Shown: positions 10,391 through 21,439 of the stretch, piece by piece | Numbering within the stretch: the stretch's first letter is position 1 | Layout: each line of letters starts with the position of its first letter | Assembly: GCF_000142905.1 (NCBI RefSeq) | Contig: NW_013657612.1 | Location: 68,159 to 132,158, forward strand | Direction: 5' to 3' | DNA: 64,000 nt | Source: Thecamonas trahens ATCC 50062 | Taxonomy: Eukaryota; Apusozoa; Apusomonadida; Apusomonadidae | Position numbers and translations under genes: made by a program | The notes under the pieces: generated by a model | What the model was told of the DNA's origin: nothing | The model's input: only the letters and a program-made list of their open reading frames with translations | Database searches by the model: none

Positions 10391-13300
10391 TTACTGGTCG
10401 GGGCCCATCATGCTGTCGACGTTCTGGGTTGTCGGCATCGATGAGTTGACAGAGTCGAGGACGGGGATGTTCGAGTCCGAGGTGATACTCTCGAGGGGAA
10501 TTCCGTCGTTGATGACGAGCTGGGCCTCGCTGCCGTGAGCGAGATGTTGAACGTCGTCGATGGCAAACGAGCCGTGCGGGCCGGCAGCAGCAATGAACAC
10601 GTCGTCGACATCGTCACTGGAAAAAGCCTTGCCGGCAAAGGCGCGATCGACGGCCGCCTCATCGCGGGCGCGGATGCGCCAGACTTCATAGGCGACGCCG
10701 AGGATGACAACAGCGAGGAGGGCAAGGAGGCTGGTGATGACCACAGCGTCGCGGAGGTGGTGCGAAGAAGTGATCGTCCCACCCCACAAAAGTACAAACG
10801 AGCAGAGGACAGTGATGGCGTCAAGGATGTTGTGGTAGTCCTCAATGTAAGGCCGATGCCGCAAGGCGAGTGAGACAACGGCATGGCAGGCGAGGAAGAG
10901 CGCGACTAGCGTGGCCTTGACCGTCGCCGATCGAAAGGCACAGACCGCAACCACGACAAAGAGCTTGCGCCCCAGAATCACCAGCTCATAGCCGTAAAGA
11001 TGCGGCTTGTAGCGTGCCACGAGAAAGGCGTACCGCGAGACAAAGCTGAACATGTCGAGGCGGCGATGCTGGCGGCGGAGGAAGACTGCAAGGACGGTCG
11101 GGATTGAGAGCCCGTAGCCCGCAGCCACAGTCAAGATCATGGGTAGGAGACCGTACCAGGCGCCTGTGTAGCATCGTCGCTCGGGGTTGGTTGTCATGAC
11201 CACAATCCCTCCGCCGACGTCCGTGCAGTCAACGTAGCGCAGGGCGGCGTACATCAGCGGGAGGTAGAGGAGAAGGATGGTCTGCAAGTAGCCGCGGCCG
11301 GCGGCAGCCAGAACTCGCGGATTCGGCGTGATAGGCGAGCTCTTGGCCTCGGCGATGTTGACGGCGATGTTGACGGCGGCGGTGACGACGGCAAAAGGGA
11401 GCAGAAACAGGACGGGTAGCGCCATAGTCATGCCCCATTTGAACATCCACACATCGCCGACGTCGAGGCCGCACTCGGGCGACGCAAGATCAAGGTTGAG
11501 ATTGACGAGCGAGACGGCGTCAAAGACGGCTTCGGCAATCGGGTGCCACTCGAGGCGGATAGTGCCGTAGAGCGCGACCGATTGCAGCGTGTTGAGGGCG
11601 ATGACAAAAGAAGCATAGCCGTAGACCTTGGTGTTGCGAGTGTTGATCCATACAACGCCGGTCACGTAGACAAGGACCAGGACAACAAGCACGACGACGA
11701 TGACCGCGTTCGATCCCTTGCACTTGCGGCACGAGTCGCTCAGCCGATAGTAGCCCGACGCGCACTGCGCGCAGAGTCGACCGGTGTATCCGGAGGAGCA
11801 CCTCCCGTCGCCAGCGCAAGCCGCCTGCTGCGGGCATGCCACAAAGGCCGAGCCATCGTCGGTGGTCTCATAGCCCGGAGCCGCGCGCGGCGGGGTGTTG
11901 CCTCCAGCACACACAGCGCCGATCGGGCACGGCACACACGGCTTGCCGCGGGTCCGTGGGCCATATCCAAACCAGAACGTCGGCAGACAAGTGCAGTTCA
12001 AGAACGACGGCGAGGCCTCGGGCGATGCAGTGAACTCGGGACAGGCGGTGCAAGTCGGCGAGTTGATTTCGTCCGAGTACGAGCCGGCACCGCAGGTGGT
12101 GCATCGCACGCCATCGAGGACGCGCGATCCAGGCGCGCACGTCGCGGCGGCGGAGAGCACAAACGGCGAGCCGAGAATGTCGTCGCCGGCGATCTCTACC
12201 ACAAGAGTGTACGTGCCTCCATCGTCAACGACGAGCTCGAAGGCAAGCGTGTCTGCGGCGACGTAGACCGGTTCGATCAGGCGACTCACCCCTCCGGACT
12301 TGATGGTGACCGAGACATGGTCTGCGGGCGGCTGCTGCGCCAGAGCATTACCATAGGCGTCAGCAAGATGGACGGTGTACCAGACCGACTTGCCTGTCTC
12401 CTGATCAAGGGTGCCCGACGGCGGCAGGTCGACGAGGTACGAGCCAGTGGGCGAGGCAGGTCCCGGGCGGGTGGTGACGGTTAGTGACGTGAGCCCATTG
12501 GTGATAGGAAGGTTGTTGATGGCAAAGTGGTACACAAAGGTGCCAATGGTGGTTGGGGCACGGGCAACCGCGGTGTACTCACCAGTTGTCGGCATGGTGA
12601 TCGAGGTGAGGACCGAGTTTGACGAGCCGAGTGCGCCGGCGAACAGCAGATCGGTGCCGGTCGATGTTGGGATGTTGTTCACGTCGCGGAGAGAGTAGTA
12701 GATATTGTAGTCGGCACCAGCATCCAGAGTGAGCGGTGGGCTCGTGTCGAGGGTGACAAAAGAGAGCGCGATGTCGAGCGAGGAGCAAAAGGGGGCAAAC
12801 GAGCCGGACCAGGCGGATCCGGCGCTGCAAGTCCGCGAGACGTCGCCAACGACAGAGAATCCGGCGTTACAGCTGTAGGCACAGGTCTCACCATAGGCAG
12901 CCGGGTGCGAGGTGTTGGATGCACCGGAGCAGACGACGTTGCCGTTGACAGGCACGCTGAGCGGAGCGCACTCGACGTATTCGCAGATGGTGATGTTGCC
13001 GGACCAGCTGCCGCCGATGCAGGTACGGATCGCCGGGCCAGATACAAGACTGATGCCCGGATCACAGGCTATGGTCGCCACCGAGCCAGTGTAGCCAAAG
13101 TTGGAGTAGGTGATAGTTCCGCCAACGAGCGGTGGGATGAGCGGGCAGGCGTATGGCGGCGGCGGCGATGGCGGCGGCGGCGACGGCGGCGGGGACGGTG
13201 GTGGCGGCGGTGGCGGTGGGACGCATGTGATTGTGCTCGGGTCTGACGACCAGGTCCGGTCGGGCCGACATGCTACATATGGCGATCCGCGGGTGCCTGA

Positions 13301-14068
13301 AAGGTAAGCCGGGGGGTGGCATGCGAGGGCGAGGGTGTCCCCGATGGCGGCGGTCGTGGCGTTGACCAGGGGATCAAAGGCGACGGTGCCGCCCGCGAGC
13401 GCCGGGAACGGGTCACAGTACTGGATGATGCCGATAGAGAGGGCTGGCGTACCGCCTCCCGCCTCAGTTCCGACATCGAGGTGAGCAAGCTGAGGGTAGC
13501 AGTTGTTACAGGAAAGGCGGACGAGGAGAAAGTCGGTAAAATCCGGATCGGAGATGACAGCGTGGACGAGGGCAGCAAACTGAGCATCGCCTGCACCGAT
13601 GACAAAGGGCTCGGCCGAGGTGAGCGGCTTGGTGTACGCCTCGCCCTGCGATGTGGCCACAATTCCATTATAGTTTGTGAACGGCGGCGTTGTGAGCAGG
13701 TTGCGGACGCCATCGAGATTGAAGAAGGCCATACTGTAGTAGTCGGAGGGTAAAAAGCCCCACAGGACGTTGTCGAAGCGAACAAAAGTCGTGTCGGGAT
13801 CGATTCTCCAGATGCCTGAGAGGTCGAGGAGCAGCGGAGAGAAGCGAAAGGCGAGATGGCCAAAGAAAATTGTCGGGCGATCACTATCTTCTAGTGGAAA
13901 AGTAGCAAAGGGATGTGTGTCCATCTGGACTAGCATGTCCGAGGTCTTGTTGGCGTGACCAACGACGACTGCCGGCGAAGAAGATGCCGTGACGCACGCG
14001 GCGACCATGACAAAGACGAATACATGGCTCACCAGAACGAGTGTAGCACTTGAGGAGACAGAGAACAT
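10391..14068 (-). CDS. Sushi / filamin-like / ephrin-receptor-like polytopic receptor (paralogue 1)
   Basis: A 1225-residue single-exon protein. ATG at 14066-14068 opens a hydrophobic signal peptide (residues 1-30). After a ~190-residue N-terminal domain come three CCP/sushi modules (~220-440). The first and second are separated by a poly-Pro/Ser stretch encoded by GGC/GGT-rich DNA at ~13150-13220. Next are two beta-sandwich segments resembling filamin or Ig repeats (~450-660), then a cysteine-rich region of the ephrin-receptor-like (GCC2/GCC3) type (~660-810: CAPGS, CTACP, CPIGAVC, YTGRLCAQC). The C-terminal ~400 residues hold about nine hydrophobic spans and an acidic cytoplasmic tail. This layout recurs in large protist surface proteins loosely labelled receptor-like. 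Ligand and signalling mode are unknown. A paralogue lies at 16032-18852. Confidence 0.83.
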   Translation of the reverse strand: MFSVSSSATLVLVSHVFVFVMVAACVTASSSPAVVVGHANKTSDMLVQMDTHPFATFPLEDSDRPTIFFGHLAFRFSPLLLDLSGIWRIDPDTTFVRFDNVLWGFLPSDYYSMAFFNLDGVRNLLTTPPFTNYNGIVATSQGEAYTKPLTSAEPFVIGAGDAQFAALVHAVISDPDFTDFLLVRLSCNNCYPQLAHLDVGTEAGGGTPALSIGIIQYCDPFPALAGGTVAFDPLVNATTAAIGDTLALACHPPAYLSGTRGSPYVACRPDRTWSSDPSTITCVPPPPPPPPSPPPSPPPPSPPPPYACPLIPPLVGGTITYSNFGYTGSVATIACDPGISLVSGPAIRTCIGGSWSGNITICEYVECAPLSVPVNGNVVCSGASNTSHPAAYGETCAYSCNAGFSVVGDVSRTCSAGSAWSGSFAPFCSSLDIALSFVTLDTSPPLTLDAGADYNIYYSLRDVNNIPTSTGTDLLFAGALGSSNSVLTSITMPTTGEYTAVARAPTTIGTFVYHFAINNLPITNGLTSLTVTTRPGPASPTGSYLVDLPPSGTLDQETGKSVWYTVHLADAYGNALAQQPPADHVSVTIKSGGVSRLIEPVYVAADTLAFELVVDDGGTYTLVVEIAGDDILGSPFVLSAAATCAPGSRVLDGVRCTTCGAGSYSDEINSPTCTACPEFTASPEASPSFLNCTCLPTFWFGYGPRTRGKPCVPCPIGAVCAGGNTPPRAAPGYETTDDGSAFVACPQQAACAGDGRCSSGYTGRLCAQCASGYYRLSDSCRKCKGSNAVIVVVLVVLVLVYVTGVVWINTRNTKVYGYASFVIALNTLQSVALYGTIRLEWHPIAEAVFDAVSLVNLNLDLASPECGLDVGDVWMFKWGMTMALPVLFLLPFAVVTAAVNIAVNIAEAKSSPITPNPRVLAAAGRGYLQTILLLYLPLMYAALRYVDCTDVGGGIVVMTTNPERRCYTGAWYGLLPMILTVAAGYGLSIPTVLAVFLRRQHRRLDMFSFVSRYAFLVARYKPHLYGYELVILGRKLFVVVAVCAFRSATVKATLVALFLACHAVVSLALRHRPYIEDYHNILDAITVLCSFVLLWGGTITSSHHLRDAVVITSLLALLAVVILGVAYEVWRIRARDEAAVDRAFAGKAFSSDDVDDVFIAAAGPHGSFAIDDVQHLAHGSEAQLVINDGIPLESITSDSNIPVLDSVNSSMPTTQNVDSMMGPDQ

Positions 14069-14254
14069 GACACAGTGTGGAAGAATGTGATACAATAGAC
14101 GGCTTTGGTGTTCAAGAGAAATGGGGAACTTGACTGTTTTGCTCTGTGGCAGTAGGGGGGGGTGGGGGGGTTCGGAAAAATATGGGGCGCGCAGGGGGAA
14201 GGGTAGGGGGGGAGGGTGGGGAAGTGGGGGGGGGGGATAGTCGAGGCGATGGCT

Positions 14255-15698
14255 CTACTTGTACGACTGGCCTACGGATGTGAGGACGAGGACGTTGACG
14301 GTGACAGAGACGATGCCGCCGATGGCACCGCCGATGATGAGGGCCCAGGCGCCGTAGTAGTAGGCCGGCGATGGGCTCATCAGGTGGTAGAGGCGGACGT
14401 AGAAGAGGCCTGGGAGGATGTAGACGATAGCGACGCCAAAGACGGAGCCTGAGAAGCCAAAGACGGTGGCGACGTTGTCGGTGGCAATGGCGATGCCGTT
14501 GGTGATGAGGACGATGGCGACGGTGAGGGCCTTGAAGCGCCAGTACGGCGGGTCGTCAGCAGCGGCGGCAACAGGGGAGGCGCTGCGGAAGAGGAACGAG
14601 TCGAGGTTCTCGCGGAGAGCAAAGAGGACGAGCGGGTAGGAAAGGATGAGGGCGAGGCCAAGAGTGAGGCGGGCGATGAGGACGGGGACCCAATCCGGCG
14701 AAAAGTTGTTGAGGACATCGCCCTGGGTGTGCTCGCCAAACTGAAAGTAGCCGATGAGGGCGTAGGCAAGATACATGATGAGGGCGACGAGGCACGAGGT
14801 GTTGGTGACGACGTGGATGCGAGTCGAGGACCGCTGAGCAAGCTCGCGGTAGAACGAGAGCGCGTTGTAGTGGGCAGTGTAGGCGACGACAAGAAGGGGA
14901 AGGCGAGAGTGAGGCCGGGCTTGAAGCGGACAAGCTTGACGGATGGCTCAATGCCAGTGTCCGCCAGGTGATCCGCGAGGACACCGAGGGTGTAGACGAC
15001 GCAGACAAGGGCGAGCAGCGAGGAGTACTGGAGGGCGTCGAGGCGCTGCGGGAGGGAGAGTGGGAGCATAAAGACGACGGCGACGGCAGCGATGATAAAG
15101 TCGCGGTTGACCCAGAGTGAGGAGGAGGAGAGCCAGTGGGCAAAGACGCGCGGGATAAAGTCGCCGATAAGAACGCCGCGGCCGATGCAAGTGCCAGCGG
15201 TGTAGCAGATGAGGATGAGCTCGCAAATCTTTGCCATGCGCATGCCGTAGGCGCGGACGGCGATGTCGCGGTAGGAGAAGAGGCCTGTTGCATCGTGGAG
15301 GCGGATGAGAAGCGAGAAGGAGAACATGGAGGCGATGCAGGTGACAATGAGCATGACGCAGCCGATGATGGTTCCGGCCGAGCGGAGAGCATACGGCAGG
15401 GTGATGACGCCTGCGCCCACGATGGTGTTGGAGAGGTTGAAGATCGACGACGGAATCGAGGCTGTGCCGTAGCTCTTGAGTGGCGAGGTGATGAGTGCGG
15501 TGTCTTCGGATGCATGGGCTGTATTGACCGTACTGTGGACAGAGAGGAGAGGTGGTGGTGAGTGGGATGGGTAGGGATGAGGTAGGCAAGGGATGAGGTG
15601 GACAGGCAGGCAATGGTGAGGCAGGCAACCAGCCAGCGTGAGGCATGTAGGACGAGCTAGCACACGTACGTATTCAAGGTGGGGCCAGGACGGGACAT
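14255..15698 (-). CDS. Amino-acid/auxin permease family transporter (SLC38-like), frame broken once
   Basis: Exon 1 is 15670-15698 (ATG 15696-15698, donor GTACGT); exon 2 is 14255-15532 (acceptor CACAG). The protein begins with ~25 soluble residues, then the family hallmark SIFNLSNTIVGAGVITLPYA of TM1. About 11 TM helices follow. The frame breaks at the G4 run 14896-14899: adding one base restores AFPLLVVAYTAHYNALSFY, the conserved TM7 region, and a 435-residue protein of whole codons. The C-terminal half (QFGEHTQGDVLNNF onward) continues normally. Family role: proton- or sodium-coupled neutral amino-acid transport at plasma or lysosomal membranes; the substrate cannot be read from sequence. 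It sits between two paralogous receptors on the same strand. Confidence 0.87.
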
Positions 15699-15805
15699 GG
15701 CTACAACCACTCTGTTCCCGTCGACAACAAGGTGGGTGGTGGTAGTCCTGGTGGGGAGGAGTGGTGGCCGAGGTTGAGACCAGGGCATGTGTGTGTGTGG
15801 TGGGG

Positions 15806-15905
15806 NNNNNNNNNNNNNNNNNNNNNNNNNNNNNNNNNNNNNNNNNNNNNNNNNNNNNNNNNNNNNNNNNNNNNNNNNNNNNNNNNNNNNNNNNNNNNNN
15901 NNNNN
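15806..15905. other. Assembly gap (100 N)
   Basis: Exactly 100 N, flanked by GTGTGTGG and G-rich DNA. The conventional length suggests an unsized gap, in the 5' flank of the transporter gene. Confidence 0.99.
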
Positions 15906-16031
15906 GGGAGGGGGGGGGGGAGTCCTCTCAAGCCGGGGGCTCGCACGGGCGGCTCGCACGGGCGGCTCGCATGGCGGGACACGACAGATGGGTACGGTAC
16001 GACGGTTTCGGCTCATCGCAGCCTACAATGT

Positions 16032-18852
16032 TTACCACTGCACTCCTGCCAGAGTCATCGACACAGGAAGAGGCGGCGGCGGCGGGAGCGACTCGGACGC
16101 GGTTGACGACGAGTCGGAGGAGGTCGTCGGCGATGAGACCGTCGAGTTGGACGCGAGCCGGGAAGTGGCAGGGGAGGTTGGCGAGATTGGCGAGGTCGGC
16201 GAGCCTTCGCCGGTCAGCTCGCGAATGCGCAGTTCGGCAGGAATTGCAAGCGTGAGCTGCGGGAAGCCCCCAGCCGTCGGCGATGCTGAGAACGAGCTCG
16301 CCACAGACGGCGACCGCGGACTGGCAGTCATCGCTGTCGCCGACGGCGGAAGCGCACACTGGATGGCTTCCATCGTGTCGAGAAAGGCGAGTCCAGAGCC
16401 CTCAAAGTACGTCTCCATGTCATCGATCATCGGTTGCCGCACAGGCTCCGCGGGTGTCGCGCTCACGCCAGCCGCCACGGTCGCCTCCTCAACTCCAGAC
16501 GACGACTCGATGGCGTCAATGTCCACCACAGAAAAGTCCACATCCGACGACTTGCGCACAGCACTTGGCGTCGCCATCCACAGTGCCGGCCGCTTCTTCC
16601 GCTGGGTGGCACGCCGGATCTCGTACCCGATGCCGCCCACGACGACAGCAACCAAGGACAGCAGCGCCGCAATGATGCACGCGTCGCGGAAGCCCGACGG
16701 CTTGCCGCTCGCGGCTGACCACACCACCACAACCGCGCAGCCGCTGCCGGCGGCCGCCATCGCGTTGTGGCGCGGCCGGACGTACGGCCGGTGACGCCGG
16801 ACAGCGTCGTGGATGGAGAGCATGACAAGCACAAGCCCCACCACAAACGCCTTGGTCTGCGCCGACCGCACCACACACACACCCAGCACCACAGCAAGCT
16901 GCTTGCCGAGTATCACGCCGTCATACCAAGGGATACCCGCCTTGAACTTGGCGGTGAGAAAGGCCAGCCGCCGGCGGCGGAGCGCAACCAGGACCGTCGC
17001 TAGCCCCGCGGGAACGCCGGCGCTGTACACCACGGCCGCCACCATCACCAGCGGCAGCATCTGATACCACTCGTCGGTGTAGCATCGCTGCTGCGGGTTG
17101 GTCGTCATCACCGCCACCCGCTGCTGACATAGGTGCAGTCGACATACTGCAGCGCGCCGTAGACGAGCGGCAGATACAAAGTATCAGCGTCTGGGCATAC
17201 CCGCGCGCCGCGCCGCGCATCACCCGCGAAGTCACCCCGCCGCGCGCAGTCTTGGCTGCTCCGCGCCGCTGCACTCTGGTCACTACCGCTGTCGCGACCA
17301 AGTACGGCAGCACAAACAAGAGCGGCAGCGCCATCGTCATACCAAACTTGAACATCCACGCATCATGCGCGCCGAGCCCGCATCCGGGTGCCGCGAGATC
17401 AAGGTTGACATTGGCCAGCGAGACCGCGTCCAACACGGCCCGCGCTACAGGGTGCCACTCCAGCTGGAGCGTGCCGATGAGGCCTACCACCTGTGCTGTG
17501 TTGATCGCGATGCCCGCTGCTGCAGTCATCGCGTGCGCGTCGCGGGAGTTGAGCCACACGCTGCCTACCGCATAACCAAAAACCGCCAGCACCATGCTGG
17601 TCGCCACCAACCCACTCGCCGCGCTGCACGACCGGCATACTCCACCGATGAGGTAATATCCGCTCGCACACGCGCCACACAGTGGCCCAGTGTACCCCCG
17701 TCTACACCCGTTGCCTTCAGAACATGCGCCTGCGAGCGGGCATGCCACAAATGACAACGGCGCATCGCCACTGGGGGCAAAGCCAGGTGCGGCGACCGGG
17801 GCAGCGTCTCCGCCGGTGCACTCTGCGCCGAGTGGACACGCCATGCAGCGCAACTCGAGCAGGTCTTCGGTTCGCGCTGCCCAGTAGCCCCGCAAGCAAG
17901 AGCAGTTGGTGATGCTTGCCGACCGGGCCGGCGAGGTCGAGAAGTTCGGGCAAGCGGTGCAGCGAGCGGCACCATTGCTCGCCGAGTAAGTCCCGGCATC
18001 ACACGGCGAGCACTCTGCTGCGCCCTGCATCGCAACCTCGCCATCGGCACAGACTGGCGCCGGGACACACTGGACCGCCGGCGGCATCACATTCCACGCA
18101 CCGTCGATACATGTCACTGTCGCGGGACCGACAAGCACCGTCCCGTCCTCGCATCGAACCGCAAGCGCGTCGCCAGCCGGCGCGCTGGTGGTGCCGGTGA
18201 CCGGCGAGCGTGCAATGCTACCGCGCGGCAGAGCCGGATACTCTGGACACACGTGGTAGTAGCCGACCTCAAAGGTGACGGGCGCGGTGGCCAATTGATG
18301 GCTGCGATTGGTGTCGGGAGCTAGAAGCTCGAGCCGCACGACGAGCCAGCCGCCAAACTGCGGCGCGTCGACCGCGGCCTGGACGAGCTTGTCGATATCG
18401 ACCACAAACGGGTTCATGTTTGTGGTGGCTGGCCAGCTGACCATCGGGCCTATCCGCGGCACCGCGTCAAGGCCACCAGTTGCGGTCCATGGCGCTGTGT
18501 TGAGTGGCCCGCCGACGCCGAGATGATCGTAGGCGTACGCCCGAACCGTCCACAGTGCCGATGACGACGACTCGCCATCCACCAGTTGCGGTAGTGTGAT
18601 CCGAGTTGACATCGAGTCCACTTGCAGCCTGCCGAGTGCCGGGAGCGCCAAGCTGCGCAGATCGAGTCGAAGCGCCACAAGCTCGTCAGCCATGGCCACA
18701 TAGCCTGTCACCGCCGTCGAGTTCCCGTTCATTGAACTCATCTTTCGGGCGTCGACCTCGAGATTGAGCGAGCCCGAGACCGAGAGCAGAACGGCAGCAT
18801 GACTGGTAGTTATGAGCAGTGCCAACGCCAGCGCCATGAGTTTCAGAGCCAT
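16032..18852 (-). CDS. Ephrin-receptor-like polytopic receptor (paralogue 2), frame broken twice
   Basis: This is a shorter relative of the protein at 10391-14068. ATG 18850-18852 opens a good signal peptide (MALKLMALALALL); the frame is open further upstream but with no better start. One sushi-like module (~235-310) precedes the cysteine-rich ephrin-receptor-like region (CADGEVAM, CTACPNF, CPLGAEC, YTGPLCGAC) and about nine TM spans. Two -1 breaks occur: at AAA 17178-17180 and CCC 17117-17119. Adding one base at each restores ILLYLPLVY and SGVAVMTTNPQQRC, matching LLLYLPLMY and VVMTTNPERRC of the paralogue, and gives 940 residues. The cytoplasmic tail (~170 residues) is Ser/Thr/Pro-rich. It is probably an intact gene with sequencing errors; decay is less likely because all downstream motifs are kept. 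Confidence 0.8.
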
Positions 18853-19257
18853 GCTGGCCTTGCGTGGCGAGCCAGACCGAGAGGTGAGGTTGCGGAGAGC
18901 GAGTTGAGGAACAACTCGGAAATTTTTTGTCATTCTTCCGCCGCACGCGTCGGTCTCTGCTGGCCGGTAACGAGTTGCGAGCGATGACGGAGAGCGAGAT
19001 GAGGACAAGCTGATGTATGAGAGTGGCTCGAGAACTCCCGTAGCACCAGTCGTTGCGTGAGGCACAGACTTTGTGGCTTGTGCGAGGTGATCCGGGTTAA
19101 ACTCCGGGTTGAATGCAGGGAGGAGGTCGAGGCCAAACGGTCGGCACGTGCGTGGAGTGGAATGGTATGTGGCTCAACCCCCGCACTTGGCACTAAGCCT
19201 TGTTGCTGGGGCCGCAAACTTGGCGAGTGTGCTTGGGAAAACAAGGATTTACCCCGA
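18853..19257. other. 405-bp spacer
   Basis: It lies between the start of receptor paralogue 2 and the stop of the secreted-protein gene, both on the minus strand. The minus frame stays open to about 19065 without an ATG better than 18852. Nothing else is recognised. Confidence 0.5.
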
Positions 19258-20061
19258 CTACGCGTCCCAAGTGACCTGGATCGATGACGGCGAGAGGATA
19301 TGGGCCTGGGAGGAGCAGACCGGGTCCTCCTGCTTGGCCTGCCAAGTGGGCGTGACGCGGTTGTTGGCGACCTCGACCTCGATGTTGGTCCAGGTCACCT
19401 TGCCGTCGGCCGGGAGACCCGAGCACGACGACTGGTGCTCGACGACAAAGTAGCTGAGCGGGTACTTGACGCCCTGCGCCGGGACCTTGGTCGTCACCGA
19501 CTGGCCCTTGGCCTCGCAGGCGATGTACATCTCATACTCATCGGTCGACGGCAGGTAGGTGATCGAGGCGTAGATGGCATCGCCAGGCACAACCTTGAAC
19601 GCCTGCGACTGGTGCCAGCCGGCATGCGGGCCGCTCCACACAAACCATCCGTTGAAGCACGTGTAATGCAGATCACCGTCGCCAAAGGCCAGAATCGGCT
19701 GCACAAGGTACGTGTTGTCCGCGTTCTCCACGCTGATCCAGAACCCTGGCGCGCGCGACGCAAACTTGTCACTCGGGTACGCGGGCACCGTCCAGTTGGC
19801 CGCAAGGAAGGTAATCGAATCTGTCCCGTACACGCCACCACACACACACGCCCCTCAGTGCAGCTGTAAGTAGCGCCCCCCCCTCCCCCCCCATCCCTCT
19901 CCGATCAGGATCAGGTGCCACCGCCGATCACCATTACCCGAAAAAGGCCACTTACCGTCAGCGCTGTACTCTGCGTACGAGAGCCACGACGAGGCCGGGT
20001 CCTGGGCAGCAGTCGCAACCGCAAGGGCGACAAGCACCACACACACAAGCACTGTGTTCAT
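19258..20061 (-). CDS. Small secreted protein with a concanavalin/G1-peptidase-like beta domain
   Basis: Exon 1 is 19956-20061 (ATG 20059-20061, donor GTAAGT); exon 2 is 19258-19853 (acceptor CTGAG). The CTTACAG site nearby would be out of frame. The model gives 233 residues. The signal peptide is MNTVLVCVVLVALAVATA, ending near AAQD. The body is Trp/Tyr-rich with alternating strands (ENADNTYLVQPILAFG, WFVWSGPHAGWHQS, GDAIYASITYLP, YFVVEHQSSC). This pattern recalls the concanavalin-A-like sandwich of eqolisin (G1) peptidases and related secreted protist proteins. The catalytic Gln/Glu pair was not verified, so activity is not claimed. Expected location: extracellular or endosomal. Confidence 0.68.
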
Positions 20062-20137
20062 ATCAAGGCAAGCCGTGACAAGTGTACCCTCCCCTCCCCT
20101 TCCCCTTCCCCCCCCCCCTCGTTCACCACCTCCACCA

Positions 20138-20193
20138 TGATCGATCACCACCCCCCTGATCGATCACCGCAACCTTACTGCTGATCGATCACC
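20138..20193. repeat. Three copies of TGATCGATCACC between divergent genes
   Basis: Copies at 20138-20149, 20157-20168 and 20182-20193 are identical over 12 bases with a GATCGATC palindromic core. They lie 26 bp or more upstream of the plus-strand ATG at 20219 and upstream of the minus-strand start at 20061. A near copy in the other orientation is at about 31258-31269. Confidence 0.7.
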
Positions 20194-20218
20194 ACCCCAC
20201 CCACCCCCTCCTTGCCCC

Positions 20219-21439
20219 ATGGCCTCCACCAACCTCCCCGACTTCCACTCTCCGCAATGGCAGTGGTGGTCAAGCTACCGGGCCATGTTTGGTGGAGAGG
20301 CTTGGCGGGTCCTGTCTGCAGCGCGGGCAGAGCCTGTGGTACCACTGGCTACCCACGTCGGCATGAAGCTCAAGCTGGCCTCGCTCACCTCGCCGCTTGT
20401 CGGCGGACCTTTGGCGGTCCATGTCACCCACTGTGTGGTGCCGTCTGCCGGCGGAATGGCGTCATGGATGCGAGCACATGCTGAGCGACTTGCTCTCTCT
20501 CGAGCATCGGCCAAAGACGGCGAGTGCAACCGCCCGCACTCGCTCCTCGCCCTTTGCGGCATGCTCGCAGACTCGGCCACATCAGTTCGTCTCGTCATGG
20601 ATCCGCTCGACTCGCGTGCTGTACTCCGCATTGTCGCTGTCGAGCCCAATGTGGATGCCCCCAGCTGGGCTCGCTGGATCCAGGTCGGCGTCCACCCGGG
20701 CGAAGCCAAGGTCGGCTACGAAATGCGCACGCCGCAGTTTGACGCCGGCTCCACCCTCGACCTGGTCTCGGATCGCGACGCGGTGACCTCGTGGATAGCT
20801 GCGCAGCGATCAGTATGCCAGGTGACTTCCGCCATTCGCTCTGCGCTGGGATTTCTCGTCCCGTCGCTTGCGCCAAAGACGTCGGCGTTAGACGAGCTGG
20901 CCTCGTTCGCTGCCCGCGACGCCGACGGAGACCAGCTGCACATCCGGGTCGGCGCGCAGGGCAAGGTCTCACTCTCGCCATCATGGGCGTCATCTTTTGC
21001 CACCTCGCATCTGGCAACCGTCACCGCTGACGTCGCTGCCGCCGTTGTCCGGGGCGACGGCTCTTTCGAGGCCGGTCTCGCATCCGAGTCGGCCTTCACC
21101 GCCGCCCGCGCCTACCTCTACCTCTGCACCACCCTCCCCGACACGCGCAGGCTCGAGCTCGTCGCCGACGCCGAGCTTGCTCGCATTGACCCAGTCCGCG
21201 ACGCCCAGAGCTCGCTCGCCCTTGCCGCCCGCGCCGCGGCCCGCCTCGAGATCCTCTCCGGCGTCCATCTCTCCCTCGCTGGCCACTCATCCGGCACTGT
21301 CGCTGCATCGCTCTCGTGGCACGCGCCGCTCACAACCGGACCTATCTCATCCCTCTCACTCACCCTCGGCGTCATGACTTCCATCGTCTCTGCCGCTGAC
21401 AATCTCGTCAGTTGGGGCGGTCTCACCCTCGAGGCTTAG
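20219..21439 (+). CDS. Hypothetical protein, 406 aa
   Basis: A single open frame from ATG 20219 to TAG 21437-21439, with coding-like composition. No family is recognised. There is no signal peptide and no strong helical TM segment. The N-terminus is aromatic (FHSPQWQWWSSYRAMFGG). Several stretches, especially the last 100 residues (HLSLAGHSSGTVAASLSW, SSLSLTLGVMTSIV), alternate polar and hydrophobic residues like beta strands. A mitochondrial outer-membrane beta-barrel-like or lipid-binding protein is conceivable but unproven. It is divergent from the secreted-protein gene at 19258-20061 and 115 bp ahead of the PI4K gene on the same strand. Confidence 0.72.
   Translation: MASTNLPDFHSPQWQWWSSYRAMFGGEAWRVLSAARAEPVVPLATHVGMKLKLASLTSPLVGGPLAVHVTHCVVPSAGGMASWMRAHAERLALSRASAKDGECNRPHSLLALCGMLADSATSVRLVMDPLDSRAVLRIVAVEPNVDAPSWARWIQVGVHPGEAKVGYEMRTPQFDAGSTLDLVSDRDAVTSWIAAQRSVCQVTSAIRSALGFLVPSLAPKTSALDELASFAARDADGDQLHIRVGAQGKVSLSPSWASSFATSHLATVTADVAAAVVRGDGSFEAGLASESAFTAARAYLYLCTTLPDTRRLELVADAELARIDPVRDAQSSLALAARAAARLEILSGVHLSLAGHSSGTVAASLSWHAPLTTGPISSLSLTLGVMTSIVSAADNLVSWGGLTLEA

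Noticed and set aside
15657-16255. Frames running through the 100-N gap near the transporter start
   Set aside because: They exist only because N codons carry no stops. The same applies to frames across 29141-29240, 48255-48354 and 59086-59185.
16032-18852. Receptor paralogue 2 as a pseudogene
   Set aside because: Two breaks in an otherwise fully conserved protein, both at homopolymers and both -1 like six others in intact essential genes, fit read errors better than decay.
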